Of a DNA stretch of 49,151 bases, positions 1-9,011 are shown one piece after another. A program made the translations under genes and the position numbers. The stretch is taken from assembly GCA_034002405.1 (NCBI GenBank), contig JAVFAS010000018.1, positions 1 through 49,151 on the forward strand, in the 5' to 3' direction. The notes beneath the pieces are model-generated. The model did not search any database. It saw only the letters and a list, made by a program, of their open reading frames with translations, and was not told the origin of the DNA. This DNA is from SZUA-365 sp034002405 (GTDB lineage: Bacteria; Bacteroidota; Ignavibacteria; SZUA-365). Every line of letters begins with the position of its first letter. The first letter of the stretch is position 1.

Positions 1-93
1 TCATCCGTTTCGTGCCCGTGCATGATCAACAGATGCCAATCTAGGAGGGGATTCTTACAAACGGCTGAATGCGGGATTACAAGTCGTTAAGGA

Positions 94-160
94 TGGGGGA
101 AGAGGTAAAGAGGTGAAGGGGTGAAGGGGTGAAGAGGGAAAGGGGTGAAGAGTGGAGGCG
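94..160. repeat. Purine-rich octamer-like repeats at left edge
   Basis: The non-coding stretch 1-206 has no gene I can support. From about 94 to 160 it is almost purely A and G with regularly spaced single T residues, built from imperfect copies of GAAGGGGT. It lies downstream of the first histidine kinase gene. No hairpin with a T-tract is visible, so I do not call it a terminator. The few in-frame codons at 1-90 do not resemble a protein. Confidence 0.5.
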
Positions 161-206
161 CGGGGAGATGCGTTTCTTTTCGGAGTATGTGGTCTTGTTT
201 TCTGTT

Positions 207-1256
207 TCAGGTGAGGCGGAGGGGGAGGCGGATGGTGAAGGTGGTGCCGCGGTCGAGCTGGCTTTCGACGGTGACGGTGCCGCCGTGGTTCTTGACGATC
301 CAGTGCACGAGGTAGAGGCCGAGGCCGGTGCCTTTCGGACCGTGGCGATCGGAGTCGTTGACACGGTAGAAGCGTTCGAACAGCCGGGGCAGCGCCTCGG
401 CGGGGATGCCGATGCCGGTGTCGCGGACGCACACCGCGACGGTGTCCCCTTCCAGGAACATCCCGAGGGTGACCGTGCCGTGCTTGCGGTTGTACTTGAC
501 GGCGTTGTCGATCAGGTTGAGCAGCACGCGACGGATGCGCAGCGGCTCGGCTTCGATGAAGGCCTCGCAGGTCGCCTCGACCGTGAACGTCACGCCGGCC
601 TGTTCGGCGAACATCTCGGCCTCGTCGGCGATCTCCTCGACGATCTCGCGCAGGTCGACCGGCTGCAGTTCGATCGGACGCTCGCCGATCTCCGTCTTGG
701 CGATCAGCAGCAGATCGTCGAGAATGCGTGAGAGGCGCATGATTTCCTCGTGCAGGCTGCCGAGGAGCTGCTGGTATTCCTCGGGCTTCTTCGTGTTGCG
801 CAGGGCGAGCTCGATTTCCCCGCGCATGATGGTCAGCGGCGTGCGCAGTTCATGCGAGGCGTTGGCGGAGAACGCCTGGATCTGGTCATACGCCGTCTGC
901 ATGTTCCGGATCGTGCTGTGCACCGTGTGCATCGTGTCGCGGATCTCCTCCGCCGCGCCGTCACCCGTTGGAAGGATCGTCCCCGCCGCCGCGTTCCGGC
1001 TCGGATACAGTTCCTGCGAGATGATCCAGCCGATGGCGACGGCGAACAGCAATCCCGCGGGGACGAACAGCACGCCGACACCGGTGAACGCCGAACTGAT
1101 GCGTTCGAGAACATTGGCATCGAAGAGATTGAGCGCCTGGAAATGATTGCTCAGGATGGTGAGCACGAGGAGGAAAATAAAGACGAATGCCCCGAAAATC
1201 GTCGAGGAGTAGATCAGGATTGCCTTCGGCCGCGGAGCGATGCGCAGGAGCGTCAC
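207..1256 (-). CDS. Two-component sensor histidine kinase, short sensor loop
   Basis: Membrane histidine kinase of 349 residues that should autophosphorylate and pass phosphate to the OmpR-type regulator encoded just upstream. Two membrane segments are visible at about 13-35 and 57-79 with only about 20 residues between them, so there is no extracytoplasmic sensor domain of normal size. The HisKA motif NASHELRTP carries His135, followed by N box (LLNLIDNAVKYN), G1 (DTGIGIP), F box and G2 (GTGLGLYLV). The GTG start is chosen because it overlaps the regulator stop codon as GTGA, a typical coupled pair; the open frame extends further upstream, but that part is a shadow of the regulator gene. Signal and target genes are unknown. 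Confidence 0.9.
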   Translation of the reverse strand: MTLLRIAPRPKAILIYSSTIFGAFVFIFLLVLTILSNHFQALNLFDANVLERISSAFTGVGVLFVPAGLLFAVAIGWIISQELYPSRNAAAGTILPTGDGAAEEIRDTMHTVHSTIRNMQTAYDQIQAFSANASHELRTPLTIMRGEIELALRNTKKPEEYQQLLGSLHEEIMRLSRILDDLLLIAKTEIGERPIELQPVDLREIVEEIADEAEMFAEQAGVTFTVEATCEAFIEAEPLRIRRVLLNLIDNAVKYNRKHGTVTLGMFLEGDTVAVCVRDTGIGIPAEALPRLFERFYRVNDSDRHGPKGTGLGLYLVHWIVKNHGGTVTVESQLDRGTTFTIRLPLRLT

Positions 1257-1939
1257 GCCGTGGTGTCCTCGTCGACTTTCAGAATGTACCCCACGCCGCG
1301 GATGGTGTGCACGAGCTTGACCGGATACTCGTCGTCGACCTTCTTGCGCAGCCGGGTCATGTAGACATCGAGCACGTTCGTGCCCGTGTCGAAGGTGATC
1401 TCCCAGATATGTTCGATGATGGCCGAGCGGGTCAGCACGGTGTTCTTGTTGCGGAGCAGGTATTCGAGGAGCTTGAATTCCTTCACCGTCAGGTCGATGA
1501 CCTTGCCGTCGCGACGGACCACATGCTGGATCTGGTCGAGCTCGAGCGTGTCGGCGGAGAGGACGTTGCTCGGTTTGTCCATTTGCGCCCGACGCAGCAG
1601 CGAACGGACCCGGGCAATGCATTCGGCCAGCGCGAAGGGCTTGGTGAGGTAATCGTCGGCGCCGATGTTGAGGACCTCGACCTTGCTTTCGAGCTGTCCC
1701 TTCGCGGTCAGCACGAGCACCGGCGTGGACTTCTCCTTGCGCAGTTCCTTGAGCACCTCCACCCCGTTCATCCGCGGCAGCATCAAATCAAGAATGATGA
1801 CGTCATAGCTTTCGGTCAGGGCGAGGAACAACCCCTGTTCGCCATCCGCCGCGGTGTCGACGGAGAACAGTTCCTCCTCGAACCCCTTCTGCAGGAATTG
1901 GGAAACCTTGGCCTCGTCCTCGACGATCAGAAGTCTCAT
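1253..1939 (-). CDS. OmpR/PhoB-family response regulator
   Basis: Transcriptional regulator of 228 residues. The receiver domain starts MRLLIVEDEA, with phospho-acceptor Asp51 in the context ILDLMLP and the conserved Lys in TKPF. A winged-helix DNA-binding domain follows from about residue 125, with LTVKEFKLLEYL and the wing sequence HTIRGVGYIL. The ATG at 1939 is preferred over a TTG two codons upstream because the receiver fold begins there. It is translationally coupled to the downstream kinase by a 4-base overlap. It follows the chemosensory operon on the same strand after an 82-base spacer, so it could be read through from it or have its own promoter. Confidence 0.93.
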   Translation of the reverse strand: MRLLIVEDEAKVSQFLQKGFEEELFSVDTAADGEQGLFLALTESYDVIILDLMLPRMNGVEVLKELRKEKSTPVLVLTAKGQLESKVEVLNIGADDYLTKPFALAECIARVRSLLRRAQMDKPSNVLSADTLELDQIQHVVRRDGKVIDLTVKEFKLLEYLLRNKNTVLTRSAIIEHIWEITFDTGTNVLDVYMTRLRKKVDDEYPVKLVHTIRGVGYILKVDEDTTA

Positions 1940-2021
1940 AATCAACGAATCCGGTGTGATTGCATGGCTCGCGACAATGTTACTTCATGCGGGGACAAGA
2001 AGCAAATCCACCGGCTCCCGC

Positions 2022-3311
2022 TCAGTGGACCTTCTGCTGCACGGGAAGCGCGAAGGAGAACTGCGAGCCCTTCCCCTGCTCGCTCTCGACCCAGATGCGG
2101 CCGTGATGCCGCGTGACGATGCTCTCGGCGATCGCGAGTCCGAGCCCCGTGCTTTTCTCGTTGCCCGTCGGTTTGACGCTGGTGGTGCTGAAGGGCTTGA
2201 AGAGCCGCCCCAATTCCTTTTCCGGAATCCCGGGTCCGTAATCACGCACGGAAAATCGGACTTCGGTGTCGTCATACTGCACCATCACTTCGATCCGCGC
2301 GCCCGCGAAGGAGAACTTGATCGCGTTGTCGATCAGGTTCCCCATCACCTGCTCGATGCGGGCGGGATCGAAGAGGAAATGCGGGATGCCCTCGGGAAGC
2401 GCCAGACTGATCTCCACGCCCTTCGCCTGCACGGCGTACCCCTGCCGCTCGATCACGGTGCGCAGGACCTGCGCGAAATCTCCGACTTCGAGTTTCAACT
2501 CCATTTTTCCGGTTTCGATCTTGTGCACGTCGAGCAGATCGTTGATCATACCCACCATGAAGGTGCTGCTGCCGTGGATGGCGGCGATGACGGTCCGCTG
2601 GTCGTCGGACAGCGTGGGTGGATTCTCCTTGAGGAGGAAATCGCTGTACCCCTCGATCAGGTAGAGCGGATTGCGCAGGTCATGCGCCGCCATGCCGAGC
2701 AGCATGTTCTTCTGCTCGTTGAGCCGCTTGAGCTGCTCGTTGCTGCGTTCGATCTCCTCTTGCACCATGCGCAGTTTCTTGTTGGCCTGCTCGAGTTCGC
2801 GGTTTTTCTCGACTGCGTTCTCATAGGTGGAGAGCAGAAGATCGATGATCTGGATGCGCTCGGAGGTGAGGTAATGCTTCTTGTTGGCGAAATAGATCTC
2901 GATGCCCATGCCCGTGCGCATGCGAGTGCGCACATCCATGTTGATCAGGATGTACTTGATGCGCGAGAGCAGGGCCTCCTCGCTGTAGGGCTTGTTGAGG
3001 AAGTTGTCGGCGCCGCTTTCGAGGCCGCGAATGATGTCCTGCGGGTCGCTCAGCGTGGTGAGCAGAATGACGGGGATGGCGCTCAGTTCGGGGTCGTTCT
3101 TGACGCGCGTGCAGAACTCATACCCGTCCATCTCCGGCATGAGCACGTCGGAGATGACCAGGGTCGGTCGTTTTTCCGCGATGGCCTCGAGTCCCTCGAC
3201 GCCGTTGGTCGCGAGACGGACGAGATAGTCCTGCTTTTCGAGTATGTACTTGAGTTTGAGGGCCTGGGTCGGGCTGTCTTCCACGACCAGTATTTCAATT
3301 CCGGTGGACAT
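2022..3311 (-). CDS. REC-histidine kinase fusion, putative chemosensory output
   Basis: Soluble 429-residue protein with an N-terminal receiver (acidic residues in VVEDSP, phospho-acceptor Asp55 in ISDVLMPEMDG, Lys in NKPYS), a linker and coiled coil (about 130-200), then a histidine kinase core with His210 in AAHDLRNPL, N box (MGNLIDNAIKFS), G1 (DYGPGIPE) and G2 (STGLGLAIAE). It has no membrane segment and no DNA-binding or GGDEF domain. It begins 10 bases after the cheB stop and occupies the position that the diguanylate cyclase wspR holds in Wsp operons, so the likely reading is that CheA phosphorylates its receiver and this controls the attached kinase. The next regulator in the relay is unknown; the OmpR protein downstream is one candidate. 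Function is inferred from context. Confidence 0.88.
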   Translation of the reverse strand: MSTGIEILVVEDSPTQALKLKYILEKQDYLVRLATNGVEGLEAIAEKRPTLVISDVLMPEMDGYEFCTRVKNDPELSAIPVILLTTLSDPQDIIRGLESGADNFLNKPYSEEALLSRIKYILINMDVRTRMRTGMGIEIYFANKKHYLTSERIQIIDLLLSTYENAVEKNRELEQANKKLRMVQEEIERSNEQLKRLNEQKNMLLGMAAHDLRNPLYLIEGYSDFLLKENPPTLSDDQRTVIAAIHGSSTFMVGMINDLLDVHKIETGKMELKLEVGDFAQVLRTVIERQGYAVQAKGVEISLALPEGIPHFLFDPARIEQVMGNLIDNAIKFSFAGARIEVMVQYDDTEVRFSVRDYGPGIPEKELGRLFKPFSTTSVKPTGNEKSTGLGLAIAESIVTRHHGRIWVESEQGKGSQFSFALPVQQKVH

Positions 3312-3321
3312 TCGGTTCCTG

Positions 3322-4440
3322 TCAGGGATCTGTCTTGGTGATGTCGGACACGGCGTCGGGTCCGGAGGAGTTGCGCCACCGGTTCGCGATCGCGAAGAGC
3401 GCGGCACCGATGTGCTGGACGGGCAGGACGGACGTGACAGCGGCCAGTTTGATGGCTTCGCCCGGGATGCCATGGATCAACGAGGTATCCTTGTCCTGTG
3501 CGATGGTGATCGCGCCCGCGTCGTGAAGCGTGCGCATTTCCATCGCGCCATCGCTGCCCATGCCGGAGAGCAACACCGCGACGGCATTTCCGCCGTATGC
3601 GTGATGAATGCTGCCGAAAAGCCTGGCGATGGAGGGCTTGAACCCGTTGACCGGTTCATCGTCGGAAAGCAGGATACAATGTTTTTCGTCGACAGTCAAA
3701 TGCCGCTCGTCGGGTGCGATATGGATCGTGCCGCTTTCAAGTGCCATGCCATCCTCCGCCACGCACACATGCAGGGCAGTCTGCTCGCCCAGCCAACGTA
3801 CGAGCCCGCCGACATAGCCGGAGGAGATGTGTTGCACGACGAGAATCGGGAGCGGGAAGGATGCCGGGAGCTGGGAAAACACCTGCTGCAGGGCCTTCGT
3901 CCCCCCCGCCGACGCACCGATGCATACCACGTCCACGGCGTGCCGATGGCGTCCCGATGCGGCAAGCTCCTGCTGCGCGCGGGAGAGTGCCTCGAGACGA
4001 CTGCCATCCCAGCGCCGCACGACCTTCACCTCGGCCATCAGATGCAAGGTCTTCGCAAGCTGTTCGGCGGTCGCCGTCCGTGCTTCCTCGCTTCGATCGT
4101 CGGGGATGGTGATCAGGGTGAGGGCGCCGGCGTCCAGCGATGCGCCGCAGTGGTCGATGCCGTGCGCGTTGTCGACGCCGTGCGCGTTGTTGACGGAGGT
4201 GAGAATCACCACCGGCATGGGCTGTTCGCGCATGATGCGCTGCGTGATGTCCCGCACCGCCTCCCAGTGCGTGCTTCCTTCGATCGCCACGATATCCGAT
4301 GCATGACTCTTCAATAACGCCATCGTGCCGTCATCACCGAACGCGGTGTGGACGAGCCGCACATCGGCACGGCGCTCGAGCAGGCGCGTGACGGTGCCGG
4401 CCCAGCCCGGTGTGAACGCGATGGCGAACACGCGCACCAT
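3322..4440 (-). CDS. CheB-type methylesterase with degenerate receiver
   Basis: Protein-glutamate methylesterase of 372 residues, expected to remove methyl groups from the MCP encoded in the same operon. The catalytic domain is intact: Ser177 in IGASAGG, His204 in VVQHI and Asp297 in SGMGSDGA. The N-terminal 115 residues align by length and pattern with a receiver but have lost its chemistry: the acidic pair is replaced (AIAFTPG), the phospho-acceptor position is Glu54 (DIVAIEGS) and the conserved Lys is Ile (LITIPDD). CheA therefore probably cannot regulate it by phosphorylation in the usual way. A short 18-base repeat lies in this domain. It starts one base after the cheA stop. In Wsp terms it is the WspF counterpart. 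Confidence 0.9.
   Translation of the reverse strand: MVRVFAIAFTPGWAGTVTRLLERRADVRLVHTAFGDDGTMALLKSHASDIVAIEGSTHWEAVRDITQRIMREQPMPVVILTSVNNAHGVDNAHGIDHCGASLDAGALTLITIPDDRSEEARTATAEQLAKTLHLMAEVKVVRRWDGSRLEALSRAQQELAASGRHRHAVDVVCIGASAGGTKALQQVFSQLPASFPLPILVVQHISSGYVGGLVRWLGEQTALHVCVAEDGMALESGTIHIAPDERHLTVDEKHCILLSDDEPVNGFKPSIARLFGSIHHAYGGNAVAVLLSGMGSDGAMEMRTLHDAGAITIAQDKDTSLIHGIPGEAIKLAAVTSVLPVQHIGAALFAIANRWRNSSGPDAVSDITKTDP
4150..4194. repeat. 18-bp tandem repeat inside cheB
   Basis: About two and a half imperfect copies of GTTGTCGACGCCGTGCGC. On the coding strand they give the hexapeptide pattern (N/D)NAHG(V/I), in a loop of the degenerate receiver. The unit is a multiple of three, so copy changes keep the frame. 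Confidence 0.75.
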
Positions 4441-4441
4441 G

Positions 4442-7162
4442 TCAGACCAGCCGCTCGATGACGGTGATGAGATTGCTCTGGTCAAAGCTGCTCTTGGTGA
4501 TATAGGCATTCGCACCGGCATCGAACCCGCGCTCGCGGTCCTCGGGCGACTCGAGTCCGGTGACGAGAATCACGGGCAGGGTGTTCATGCGTTCGTCCTT
4601 GCGCACCGCCTCGGTGAGTTCGAACCCGTTCATGCGCGGCATTTCGACATCGGAGACAATCAGGTCGAACCGCGCCTCCCGCAAATGCGTCAGTGCATCG
4701 ATGCCATCGACGGCGGTCTTGACTTCGTATCCGGAGGAAACCAGGATGTCGTGCAGCAGCACGCGCGAGGTGATCGAGTCGTCGACCACGAGCAGACGCG
4801 GCGGCACCTTCTCGCCGGGTTTCGGTTGTTCGCCGCGGCCGGACGGCGAAACCTTGCGGGCGGCATCGAACAGGTCCGGAACCTGCAGCACAAGCACGAG
4901 TTCGCCCGTGCTCAGCATCGTCGCACCCGCGACGGTCCGCACGCGTCCGATCGGCGCGGGCAGCGGTTTGATGACCACATCCTGTTCCCACAGGATTTCG
5001 TCGACCTCCACGGCGATGAGGTTCCCCGACAGTCGCAGCATGAGGACCGTGGCCTGGGGTCGTTCCTCGCGGCGGACGGTACTGTTGCCCGAGAGGATTT
5101 CGTCGAGACGCCGCACGGTGACCATTCGTCCATGGTACTCGGTCACCGTCTTGCCATCGAGCAGGGTGTACTGTTCGCGGTGAATGCTCAGCCCTCGTTC
5201 GACGAACTGCAACGGCACGACGAAGAGCCGTCCCTGGCTGCGCACCAGCACGCCGCGCGCGTTCGACAGCGAAAGCGGCAACGAGATGCGGAAGCGCGTG
5301 CCCTGTCCCGCCTCGGTTTCGATGTCGATTTCTCCGCCGAGCGCGACGATATTCTCGCGCACGACATTGAGTCCAATACCGCGGCCGGAGAGATCGGTGA
5401 TGATGGGACTCGTGGTGACGCCGGCCTCGAACACCAGTGCGAGCGCATCGTGATCGGAGAGCTTCCGGGCGGCATCCTCGGTGAGACAACCTTCCTCGAT
5501 GGCCTTGCGCTTGACGCGCTCGACATCGATCCCCCGTCCGTCATCCTCGAGCAGCAGTTCAATTCGGCTGTCGGCCGCGGTACGAATGGTCAGCGTGATC
5601 TGTCCGATGACTTCCTTCCCGACGCGGGCACGCGCGACGGCATCCTCGATTCCGTGGTCGAGACTGTTGCGCAGCAGATGCACGATCGGGTCCTTCAACG
5701 CCTCGAGAATGCGCTTGTCGATGCGCAGTTCCTCACCCGTGATCTGGAAGCGTATCTCTTTTTTCAGATCCCGCGCGAGTTTGCGCACCATCGACGGCAA
5801 CGGGTCGGTCAACAGGGTGAAGGGCAACAACAACAATTGTTTGGCGTTGTCCATCATCGATTCGGACATGCTCTCCATGATGTAGAGCGTGCTGCGTCCG
5901 TCCTCGATGTTCTTCCCCACCGCCGACTCGATCCCTTCGATCTGCCGCGCGGTCCATTTCAGGAAGTTCTGCACTTTCTCCTGCTGCGCGGCATAAAAAT
6001 CCGCATCCTTCACTCTTCCGGTGGATGCTTCATAATCCTCGAGGGCGCTTTGCCGCTGCTGGTGGTATTCGCGGATCCATTCACGGCACTGATCGATCAC
6101 ACGACGAAGATCCGCCCCGTGCCGGCCCATCATGAACTTGATCGCGCTCAGTTCCTCCGTCTGCCGGTACAATGCCTCGAGTTCCGCGATCGGGACGCGG
6201 ATGGTGTCCTTGACGCTCCGCATCGCCGAACCCGCCCCCACGAGCGCGGATGTTTCCTTCTCCCCCGCTTGCCGATCTTCCGACGACAACGCCCCGTCGC
6301 TCGCGGCGCTGTCCGTCGCCGGGCGGACGGCATGCATCCGAGCGTCCGACGGATCCGGAACGGTCGATCGCGACACGACCGCTGGAGGAGGCGTCACGTC
6401 GGCCGGGGTTGACGCGGATCGACGGCCCGGAGCCAACAGCTCCGCCAGCATGTCCTCTATTCGGATATTCCCATGTGCATCTCTGGTAACGCCGCCATCC
6501 CCGATCACGGGAGCGGAATCGTGTGTGTGCCCCTCCCCATTCGCGGGCACTCCGCCGTTCGCGGGCACTCCGCCGTTCGCGGGCACTCCGCCGTTCGCTG
6601 GCACTCCGCCATTCGCGGGCACTCCGCCATTCGCGGGCACTCCGCCGTTCGCGGGCACTCCGGTATTCGCAGGCATTCCGCCACGCGCGGGCAGGTGACT
6701 GGTCTCCTGTCCGCCGTCGGGGGACGTGTCGATGGGCGGAATCGCTGCGTGCGCCGGGTGGGTGGACACCGTGCATTCCTGCTTGAGGCGGTCGACCAAC
6801 GCGGTGAGCGCGGGATCATGCGCGCTGCATTCCCGATCGCTGGCGAGCATGTCGGCGAGCGCGTCCACCGCTTGCGCGGTGAGGTCGATCTGCGCGCGGG
6901 TCACCGTCGACGGTTCCTTTTTCCAGATGGCAAACAGGCTCTCCATCGACTGGCAGAGTGCTTCGATGTCGGCGCGGTTGATCGCGCGCGCGGCGCCCTT
7001 GAGACTGTGGGCCTCCCGGAAGATCAGCGCGATGACGCCGGTGCGGTCGTCGGTGCGTTGGTCCTCGAGGTCGGAGAGGCATTTGCTCATCGTGCGGAAG
7101 TGTTCATCCGCCTCGATCGCGAAAGCCTCACGGAGTTTCTGGAGGAATTCGACTTCATTCAT
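4442..7162 (-). CDS. Hybrid chemotaxis kinase CheA-REC (WspE-like)
   Basis: Cytoplasmic chemosensory kinase of 906 residues. Order: HPt domain with His52 in EAHSLKGAARA; a low-complexity linker with eight hexapeptide repeats (about 162-209); a long helical dimerisation region; a HATPase domain with LLRNSLDHGIED, DDGRGIDVERV and SGRGIGLNVV; a CheW-like regulatory domain; and a C-terminal receiver (788-906) with VVDDS, phospho-acceptor Asp838 in VSDVEMP, and ITKSS at the conserved Lys. A CheA with its own CheY-like domain is typical of WspE and FrzE systems that do not serve flagellar motility. It begins 24 bases after the MCP stop. The internal receiver may act as output, phosphate sink or relay; sequence cannot decide. 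Confidence 0.95.
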   Translation of the reverse strand: MNEVEFLQKLREAFAIEADEHFRTMSKCLSDLEDQRTDDRTGVIALIFREAHSLKGAARAINRADIEALCQSMESLFAIWKKEPSTVTRAQIDLTAQAVDALADMLASDRECSAHDPALTALVDRLKQECTVSTHPAHAAIPPIDTSPDGGQETSHLPARGGMPANTGVPANGGVPANGGVPANGGVPANGGVPANGGVPANGGVPANGEGHTHDSAPVIGDGGVTRDAHGNIRIEDMLAELLAPGRRSASTPADVTPPPAVVSRSTVPDPSDARMHAVRPATDSAASDGALSSEDRQAGEKETSALVGAGSAMRSVKDTIRVPIAELEALYRQTEELSAIKFMMGRHGADLRRVIDQCREWIREYHQQRQSALEDYEASTGRVKDADFYAAQQEKVQNFLKWTARQIEGIESAVGKNIEDGRSTLYIMESMSESMMDNAKQLLLLPFTLLTDPLPSMVRKLARDLKKEIRFQITGEELRIDKRILEALKDPIVHLLRNSLDHGIEDAVARARVGKEVIGQITLTIRTAADSRIELLLEDDGRGIDVERVKRKAIEEGCLTEDAARKLSDHDALALVFEAGVTTSPIITDLSGRGIGLNVVRENIVALGGEIDIETEAGQGTRFRISLPLSLSNARGVLVRSQGRLFVVPLQFVERGLSIHREQYTLLDGKTVTEYHGRMVTVRRLDEILSGNSTVRREERPQATVLMLRLSGNLIAVEVDEILWEQDVVIKPLPAPIGRVRTVAGATMLSTGELVLVLQVPDLFDAARKVSPSGRGEQPKPGEKVPPRLLVVDDSITSRVLLHDILVSSGYEVKTAVDGIDALTHLREARFDLIVSDVEMPRMNGFELTEAVRKDERMNTLPVILVTGLESPEDRERGFDAGANAYITKSSFDQSNLITVIERLV
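6536..6679. repeat. 8 x 18-bp in-frame minisatellite in cheA
   Basis: Eight tandem 18-base units, nearly identical, encode GMPANT followed by seven GVPANG hexapeptides in the linker between the HPt domain and the dimerisation region of CheA. The near identity at DNA level, including third positions, indicates recent expansion, and the unit length preserves reading frame. Confidence 0.95.
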
Positions 7163-7186
7163 CGGTGCATTCCGCGGTGCGGCCGG

Positions 7187-8983
7187 TCAGAGTTTGTAGC
7201 GCTCGACAAAGCGCTGCAGGCGCGTGCCGAGTTCCTTGAGATTCTGTGCCGTGAGTTCCACCTGATGGATGGACTCCACGTTCTGCTCGCTGGCGAGCTT
7301 GATGTGCTGGATGGCCGTGGTGACCTGGTCGAGGCCGACCACCTGCTCCTTCGCCGAAGCGGCGATCTGCACCATCGACTCGGCGGTTTCGTTGATGCCC
7401 TGCATGACGGTCTGGATCGCCTTGCCGGACTGCGACGAGAGTTGCGCGCCGTCCTCGGCGAGCTTGGTGCCGCGTTCCGCCACCATGACGGCGGACGCGG
7501 TGGCCTTCTGCGTGTCAATGAGAATCGAGCGCACTTTCGATGTCGCCTGTTTCGATTGCTCGGCATGATTACGGATTTCCTTCGCCACGACGGTGAAGCC
7601 CTTGCCATATTCCCCAGCCTTCGCCGCTTCGATGGCCGCGTTGACGGCGAGGATGTTCGACTGCTCGGCCAGATCGTTGACCGATGTCACGATTTCGCCG
7701 ATCGCCTGCCCCTGCTCGCTGAGCTTGATGATGCTCTCGGCGATGCCGCGCATTTGTTCACGGATGTTCTCCATGCTCTGAATGCTTTTCGAGATCGCGT
7801 CGACGCCGTCGTGCGAGACACGCAGCGTCTGCTGGGTGTTGTCGGAAATCGTCTTCGCCTTCGTGTTGGAGAGCTGCGATGCCTGCTTGACCTCGACGAG
7901 CGTCGATGCGGTCTCGTTCACGGCCGACGCCGTCTCCCGCGCGCCCGCGCCGATCTGCACCATGGTCGAGGAGAGTTCGGCCGTCGCCGCGGCGAGGACG
8001 TTGATCCCCTCGATCATCTCCCGCGTCTGGGTGCGGAGGCGGAGCACCATCGCCGACAGGGCCTTACCAAGGATATCTTTTTCCGATAACGGCGTGATTT
8101 CGACCGTGAGGTCGCCATCCGCGATACGCGCCGCGACCTGCGCCTCGTGATCGGAATTCGCGCGGAGTTTTTCCAGGGTGTGCAGCAGCTCGCCCACCTC
8201 GTCCTTCCGGTCGGTGTGGATGGGGATCGTGGTGTCGCCCTGGCCGAGTCGTTCGGCGATCTCCGTGGCGAGACTGAGCGGATGGGAAATCAATCGGGAG
8301 ATGACCGAGGCGAGGAAGATTACCAGCACGATGCCGATGCCGAAAATGAGCACACGGCCGAGCAAGGCGGTGTCCTCGATCGATTCGATGCGCGCCTGGG
8401 ACGCGGTGAAGAGGTTATCGAGTTCGTACCCGAACAGATCCGCGGCACTGTTGAAGGCCAACGCGTTCTCGGCGAGTTCCGCGTGCAGGGACTGGAGACC
8501 GTCACGGTCTCCCTGCTCGACGAACGGCAGTGCCTGGGCGAGAAGCTCGGTGAATGCCGCGGTGACCTGGGCGAGTTTGCCGTATTGCCCATTCACATTC
8601 CGCAGGGCGTCGCGAATGTCGTCACCCTCGGTCTGCCGCTCCGCGATGGTGAGAAGACTTTGAACGCGCGACTCCGATGCCTCCGCCTCCCGCCGTTGCT
8701 GCAACACCGCTTCGCGCAATTCGCGAAACCGCGCGCTCGAGGACTCCACCGATTCGACGTCGAGCAGTTGCGTGCACAGCAGTCGCTCGCGGAGGAGGTC
8801 GGCGATCAGATCATCCCCCGTTTGATTGATTGGGAGATAGTACTCCTGCATCGTGCGGTATTCATTCAGCGATCGCCCCGATTGCGTACTTTCGATGGCA
8901 ATGAGTGCGAGCAGGAACGCGATGACGACGCCGAAGCCGATCAGCAGTTTGTACTTTGTTTTCAGGTTCGTAAACCAACGCAT
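7187..8983 (-). CDS. Methyl-accepting chemotaxis protein
   Basis: Chemoreceptor of 598 residues. TM1 lies at about 12-31 (LIGFGVVIAFLLALIAI), then a roughly 160-residue helical periplasmic region of the four-helix-bundle type with many acidic residues, TM2 (RVLIFGIGIVLVIFLASVI), a HAMP domain and a long coiled coil whose tip carries EQSNILAVNAAIEAAKAGE, the universal signalling hairpin that binds CheA and CheW. Probable methylation-site segments flank it. The ATG at 8983 is chosen over a GTG two codons upstream because GAGGTG lies at proper distance before it. It is the only receptor in this operon, so it is the likely sole input, as WspA is. The ligand is unknown; four-helix-bundle domains often sense small molecules or envelope stress. 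Confidence 0.95.
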   Translation of the reverse strand: MRWFTNLKTKYKLLIGFGVVIAFLLALIAIESTQSGRSLNEYRTMQEYYLPINQTGDDLIADLLRERLLCTQLLDVESVESSSARFRELREAVLQQRREAEASESRVQSLLTIAERQTEGDDIRDALRNVNGQYGKLAQVTAAFTELLAQALPFVEQGDRDGLQSLHAELAENALAFNSAADLFGYELDNLFTASQARIESIEDTALLGRVLIFGIGIVLVIFLASVISRLISHPLSLATEIAERLGQGDTTIPIHTDRKDEVGELLHTLEKLRANSDHEAQVAARIADGDLTVEITPLSEKDILGKALSAMVLRLRTQTREMIEGINVLAAATAELSSTMVQIGAGARETASAVNETASTLVEVKQASQLSNTKAKTISDNTQQTLRVSHDGVDAISKSIQSMENIREQMRGIAESIIKLSEQGQAIGEIVTSVNDLAEQSNILAVNAAIEAAKAGEYGKGFTVVAKEIRNHAEQSKQATSKVRSILIDTQKATASAVMVAERGTKLAEDGAQLSSQSGKAIQTVMQGINETAESMVQIAASAKEQVVGLDQVTTAIQHIKLASEQNVESIHQVELTAQNLKELGTRLQRFVERYKL

Positions 8984-9011
8984 ATTCACACCTCGTGGAT
9001 GATTCCAGTTC

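Noticed and set aside
1..90. Edge coding fragment on either strand
   Set aside because: Short frames here are interrupted or lack protein-like composition; nothing can be identified.
1257..1622. N-terminal extension of the first histidine kinase
   Set aside because: It is the antiphase reading of the response regulator gene; the GTGA overlap gives the natural start.
4325..6412. 695-codon plus-strand frame across cheA
   Set aside because: Antisense shadow of CheA; no recognisable motif or ribosome-binding site.
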